NCBI GenBank assembly: GCA_964036315.1
Contig: OZ038485.1
Location: forward strand, 76,419,960-76,483,959
Direction: 5' to 3'
Origin: Acanthosepion esculentum
Taxonomy: Eukaryota > Mollusca > Cephalopoda > Sepiida > Sepiidae
Length of the DNA stretch: 64,000 bases
This document shows, piece by piece, positions 59,343-64,000 of this stretch. The notes under the pieces are model-generated. The model saw nothing but the letters and a program-made list of their open reading frames with translations, ran no database searches and was not told the DNA's origin. Position 1 is the first letter of the stretch; each line of letters begins with the position of its first letter. The position numbers and the translations under genes are program-made.

Positions 59343-61723
59343 AGGATACAGTTTTATGTCTTCACAAAGAGACTGGTTTTATTTTAAATATTTCATAGTA
59401 TTGAGATGCTCAACTTTTCATTAGTGACCTCATAATTTTGGGCAAGTCAATACTAATATTACCCTTGCATGGTATCAGTAAGCCTTTAAAGGAATCAATG
59501 CCGACCAGTGACTTCAAATTCAGCCTTAAGTTTTCTTTCTTACATATATTTTTATGTGTTATTACTCACAACTTTCATTTCTGGTCTCAAATGAAATGGT
59601 TTAGCATTTATTCTCATTCATAAATTCAGATTCTTTGGACAAAATAAAAGCACTTTCTCAAATCAATACTTGAGAAGAATGTAAAATAGTAAAATGCTAG
59701 ATGCTTATATTGCTTCTTATTCAATACAACTTCTACATTTATGATACAAGCTAGTTTCATTTTGGCAAAATAGCCATGATTTGCCAAAATGAAAACAGGA
59801 TGAAAGAGAGGATAAATCAGCTAGAGTAAGTTGGTTGTAGCTGGAGTTGAGTCCATGGCTACTGTGCTACTTAAGTGAAAGACCCCATTTTTTGTATGAC
59901 ATGGTCCACTCAGCAGAAGGCAAAGAATGAAAAGAAAAAATAAGCAAATTATTGGGACTGATACATAAAAAATAAAGTAAACCAAAATAAATGATATAAA
60001 TATTTTGCAAGCTTTGGAACTTAAAGGTTTCCTAGATTATATTCAATATTTAAAGAATTCTATCTTGAATAGCATCAAAATTGTAGTTGTTGTAAATATA
60101 GTAGTATTAGTAAGTATTGCTATGCAGTTAAAGTAATGCCTTGAAATAAAATTTGTCAATGTTTAAACAAAAATAAAGGTTAAAATTATTATGAAGGTTT
60201 AACTACTTGTTAATTGCATTATTTTTAGAGTTACCTTCCGAGTTTGTTTTTTACTAATACTAAAGTGATAGAAATAGTTTTAATATTACTGGTAAAAAGT
60301 ATACAGTAAACATGCAATTTAATTGCTACCATAAACACATCAATACATAGAAATGAATCATTGCTACAAGCTGAGGTGTTTTATCTGCAGAGAAATTGTG
60401 TTCACTCTTCAAAAAAATAAAATAATAGCGAAGTTAATACAGTTAAATCTGATCTCTGCTAATACTGTAACACGTGAATTTGTTCATAATCAAAATATGA
60501 ATTGAAAATGAATGATTATAATTAAATAATAAAAAAGTAACTTGCTTAATTAAAAGCTTTAAATCCAACCAAACATTAATATCAGCATTACTCATAAAAT
60601 CAACAAGGTCTTTATCAATGTATTATGGCATCCATTTAATAATAGTAGTAATAATAGTGGAAACACCCAAGAATATAAAACATTTCTAAGGTTATTTTTA
60701 TTAAACAAAAGTCTCACACTTGTACATTTTAAATGTTTCAATTTAAAGAAAATTCAATTTATAACCAATCAGTGAGCATCTTTCAAGAGACATCAGGTGG
60801 CACAAATAGCTTCCTTGTCGCATTCAATACAGTTTCATCATTGCAGGGTGGCACTTGTGATTTTTCATTGATTTTTGTAGATGCATCATTTGTACCATGG
60901 GTGGGTGGCATGCAAATGACAAAAGTTGATTGAAATTTTTTAATTGAATTTTATGTGATTTAGATATATTTTAATGATAAAAAAGAAGTTGTTTTTTTAT
61001 GTCCCTAAATAGATATGGTATGTCCTCACTCCAAACAAGTATTGGAAAATAAATCTTTCTTCTTTTGTTTTCTCCTCCTTCTCTTTGTTTCAGTGGTCTA
61101 ATCAATAAATCAAATTTTTCTGTATGTTTATTTAAATGAAATCATCATTTTAAAATATATTTAAAATAGTTACTCTCTTTCTCTCTATCCTCAATCACTG
61201 TCAAAGTTTGTGATCTCAAACAGATTAAAAAAATGTATATCTCTTACAAATCATGAAATCACTTTTATATGATATTCCTTGTCTATGGTCTTTAATCAAT
61301 CTTATACAATTTCATGAAAAAAAATTCCTTATTAAATGAAGCACAAACTATTCAGCAGGTATAAAATAAAATATAAATATAAATATATATATAAATATAT
61401 ATAATAAAAGAACTATATGAATATAAAGTGCAAAATCAATTAATGCTAAATGATGTGAAAATATTTGATTGATTTGTTTTCTATGGCTTATTAACCCATT
61501 GTAGGTTATTTGAAGTCAGAAAATATTTTTAGATTGTAAGAATTTTTTTTTTGAGATAATAATGGTTTAGTGATACAAGTCTAACCTATAGCTGGGAGAA
61601 GAAGAGGTGGATTCATGCCTTTCTGAAAGGTATTTGTGCATAAGTGAATATAACAAACCCAATAGGAATTGGAACTTCGATTAACAATTTTGAGCCATTA
61701 TTCATTACACCACTCGCACATCC

Positions 61724-61841
61724 AAGCTTACAGCACCTGGTATTCCCAGGTGATCATCAATCTAGATACTGGCCAGGCTTGACATTTCTTAACTTTGGTG
61801 ATCGTATGGGAATTGGTGTTTCAACATGATAATGCTGTAAG
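61724..61841 (-). rRNA. 5S rRNA-derived pseudogene or 5S-SINE head
   Basis: On the + strand the sequence reads TACAGCACCTGGTATTCCCA at 61729-61748, the exact reverse complement of the 3' end of animal 5S rRNA. The similarity continues for the full 118 bp (CCAGGC, then CTTA-CTT, then GATC, then GGTGTTTCA) to GCTGTAAG. Many differences look like CpG decay. It runs on the - strand, and downstream on that strand, at 61552-61542, is a run of A, so it could be the head of a 5S-derived SINE. It is not a functional rRNA gene. Confidence 0.8.
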
Positions 61842-63459
61842 CCATGAAAATATTTAGAGAAATAATTAACATTATTAATTATTATATATGCCTGTATGAA
61901 ATCTAATAGAATCATTTCAGATTAAGCTAGATGAGACTATCTGAGAAATAGCTTTCTTTTATTTTTAAATAGGATTTTCTGAGTAAATAGTTAAAAATTA
62001 AAACTACAATACAAGTGAATCTTAAAGTGCACTATTATTATAACTGAACATCAATGATAAAGGAATCAATAAAGTTATCAACTTTTCTTTTTTTGCATCC
62101 AATTTCCTGTTACAAAAGGTGTATAATGACATTTAAAAAAAAGAATTGGAATCATGTGTCATAGACAGCAGGTTATTTCCATGCTTAAACACTTCTTCTT
62201 GCGGGTAATGTTAACTAGCAAACATGTTCATATTCCCTGTAGTACTGAGTATGAATTTGGCTGAACTGTAATATTTTTTCTTTGTTTTTATAATTGTGTG
62301 AAATGACGTTTATGTTAATTCTCTAGTTGTGGTCATAGTGATAAAAGAGAAAAGTAGCAGCAGCATGATGATAATGAAAAAGAGAAAGAAGAGAAAAATA
62401 CATATTTTCCTCCACTTCAGTGTTTGCATCAAAACAATACCAAAACTAAAAGCTCAATTTAAAATTATCGAAGCCAAATGGATAAAATACATGCCACTTT
62501 CTCTTTTTAATTTGAAAATTTTTATTTTCCCATCCTATGAAGATCCAAATTCAATTTAACTGGAAAAATGATTAGTTCAATAAACACTGCTTGTTTGTGG
62601 GTTCATTTGCTAATTAGAAAAGAAAAATTAAAATGATTTCAGACAGTTCAAATTTTGTCACACATCATGCCAAGGATAAAATATTTTTTTAGCAAATACA
62701 GTAAAAATACATTTCTTTCCTGAGTAAGATTGGCTGATTACAATTTAAAATGCTTTTAAATTGAGTAAGAGTTGATTTTCTGAGAGCAGACAGGCAGCTT
62801 AATATCAGAGCATTACGATGATGATGATATCTGTTGCTACTTTGGTTTTAGTAGCAGAACTAAATAGAGAATTAAAAAAAGATTTTACAAATACTTTTAG
62901 ATAATCTGCTTGTAATTCTTTAGAAAATAGTTTTATAAGTCATTGATAATAAATTCTATTACTGTTAGGTTATCTAGAAATATTGATTTATGCTTGATTA
63001 GTTTTAAATTAAGAGAAAATTCTTTTAACTCTGCTACTTAATTATTTTTAAAGGCAACCAGGATTTTTTGCTGACTTTCTGCAACTCTCTCTCTGTTAGT
63101 TAACCATAAGCAAATTTATTTCATATTTGAATGATAAAACACATTATAAAAATAAATACAGATAAAACATGAGTCTCAAGTTCTTAAAACAATTATGCCA
63201 ACTCCATAAATATGCTCTTCAGGTGCCATAAGGTGGAATTAACAGCATTTAGCTTCAACTTTTCATTGTGTTGTGACAGATGTCATATAAGTGTACATTT
63301 TTGTAAAAAGTTTATTAAAAATGGCATATTTCTGTTTTTTATTCTAACAATGAATATAGAAGAAAATAAGCAACATTTTCAGCATATGTTTTTTCTATTA
63401 TTTTAAGAAAAGTTAAAAATATGATTCAAATTAAAAAATATGTGCTATTTTATTTATGT
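61842..63459. other. AT-rich DNA, no gene recognised
   Basis: No signal recognised. Confidence 0.5.
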
Positions 63460-63958
63460 GACTATTGTGAATGATTAAACATTCCAAAATTTTAGACAAC
63501 AGAAAAATAAAAATAAAACAGATGAAGATAAACAAAAATTATGTAACTGTAAAAACCCTAATAACTGTCCTCTACAAAATAAATGTTGCACAGAATCATT
63601 AGTATACCAATGCAATATCTCGTCTATTGAAAATCCTGAAAACATAAAAATTTATATAGGTTGCACAAGCCATTAGTTCAAAAAACGGTACCATCAACAT
63701 CAAAGTTCACTTAGGATAAATAAATATAGAAATCAAACATCTCTCTCTGGCACTTAAAAGAATCCAATAAAACACCTACAGTAAAATGGAAATTAATAAC
63801 AATAGCTAGAATATGTAGGTCATTAAATGACCCATGTCCTTTGTGCATACATGAGAAACTATATATTACTAAGTTTATAAAAAGTAAAAATTTACTGAAT
63901 CAGAAATGAAATAATTATTTTTTGCTGTCATTGTCAAAAATTTTCCTTAAGTAATATT
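63460..63958 (+). pseudogene. GIY-YIG endonuclease remnant, Penelope-like element type
   Basis: The frame reads TDEDKQKLCNCKNPNNCPLQ with Cys residues that continue as NKCCTESLVYQCNI, a zinc-binding lead-in. Then IKIYIGCTS (about 63648-63674) is the GIY-YIG core. FKKRYHQHQSSLRINKYRNQ is the conserved helix with R and H, followed by TSLS. A later frame reads NDPCPLCIHEKLYITKFIKS. This layout is that of the endonuclease at the C-terminus of many Penelope-like retroelements. Stops (for example after CTSH) and a frameshift near 63755 break it. The cognate RT was not recognised upstream. It does not join the RT fragment at 24 kb, which lies far away on the other strand. Confidence 0.75.
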
Positions 63959-64000
63959 TAAAAATAAATTTTAAAAAATGCGAGCTGGTAATATATATAC

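Larger units (their letters stand above)
58561..61540. other. AT-rich DNA, no gene recognised
   Basis: Holds (TA)n at 58817-58870 and the (CT)n(TA)n(TG)n array at 59250-59342. The 66-codon frame at 60733-60933 has mixed codons but no recognised domain. Confidence 0.5.

Noticed and set aside
59187..59424. Overlapping frames with Ser-Leu and Ile-Tyr runs
   Set aside because: Translated CT/TA/TG microsatellite.
61644..61829. A 61-codon + frame
   Set aside because: It overlaps the antisense of the 5S rRNA-derived sequence and has no independent support.
1..64000. CRISPR arrays, intact tRNA genes and bacterial operons
   Set aside because: No spaced direct-repeat array, no foldable tRNA with both boxes and acceptor stem, and no tightly packed long ORFs were seen.

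Overview
This window reads as intergenic or intronic DNA from an AT-rich, repeat-dense animal genome. A lophotrochozoan is likely, and a mollusc such as a cephalopod is my best guess. That guess rests on several things seen together: very long (TA)n and (TG)n arrays, several mariner lineages, a piggyBac-like MITE, Helitrons, Ty3/Gypsy and Ty1/copia debris, several LINE copies, Penelope-like remnants and SINE-like units. No operon-like gene arrangement, CRISPR array or bacterial gene is visible. I found no complete host protein-coding gene. The only host-exon candidates are two short splice-bounded segments (9322-9437 on - and 4964-5018 on +) and one tiny ORF, all weakly supported.

Layout. 1.3-2.2 kb: 3' part of a LINE reverse transcriptase (+); a sister copy lies inverted at 55.0-55.4 kb. 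10.7-12.2 kb: a truncated DD37D-type mariner fused to a DD34D mariner whose reading frame runs on into antisense DD37D sequence. 13.6-13.8 kb: a candidate solo LTR inside a (TA)n array. 15.6-18.3 kb: a possible LINE tail and a decayed Gypsy gag-pol (-). 20.65-21.5 kb and 51.3-52.4 kb: two non-autonomous DD37D elements sharing the same internal deletion, the second carrying a piggyBac-like MITE. 23.5 and 27.4 kb: two inverted copies of a GC-rich repeat built of short CCASTGG-type palindromes. 24.2-24.8 kb: Penelope-like RT sequence split by a mariner remnant. 29.1-29.6 kb: a Tc1-like remnant.

30.2-35.1 kb holds the best preserved element, a Ty3/Gypsy retrotransposon on the - strand with two LTRs, polypurine tract, gag, zinc knuckles, protease, RT, RNase H and integrase, broken by frameshifts and stops. 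Only 20 bp beyond its LTR begins a 5.5 kb Helitron (35116-40661, +) with a tandem 175-bp repeat block, a decayed helicase and about 1.9 kb of unexplained sequence before the terminal hairpin and CTAG end. A 771-bp non-autonomous Helitron at 49540-50310 has related termini. 42.9-43.9 kb: a Jockey/CR1-like LINE remnant (-). 44.5-46.5 kb: a second decayed Gypsy pol (-). 46.9-47.5 kb: a decayed mariner (-). 53.8-54.15 kb: a copia RNase H remnant (+). 61.7-61.8 kb: a 5S rRNA-derived sequence (-). 63.46-63.96 kb: a GIY-YIG endonuclease remnant of Penelope-like type (+).

Almost every recognisable coding segment is damaged, so the window records successive waves of transposition, nested insertion and decay rather than a set of cooperating genes. 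Family assignments come from motifs read by eye; no search was run.
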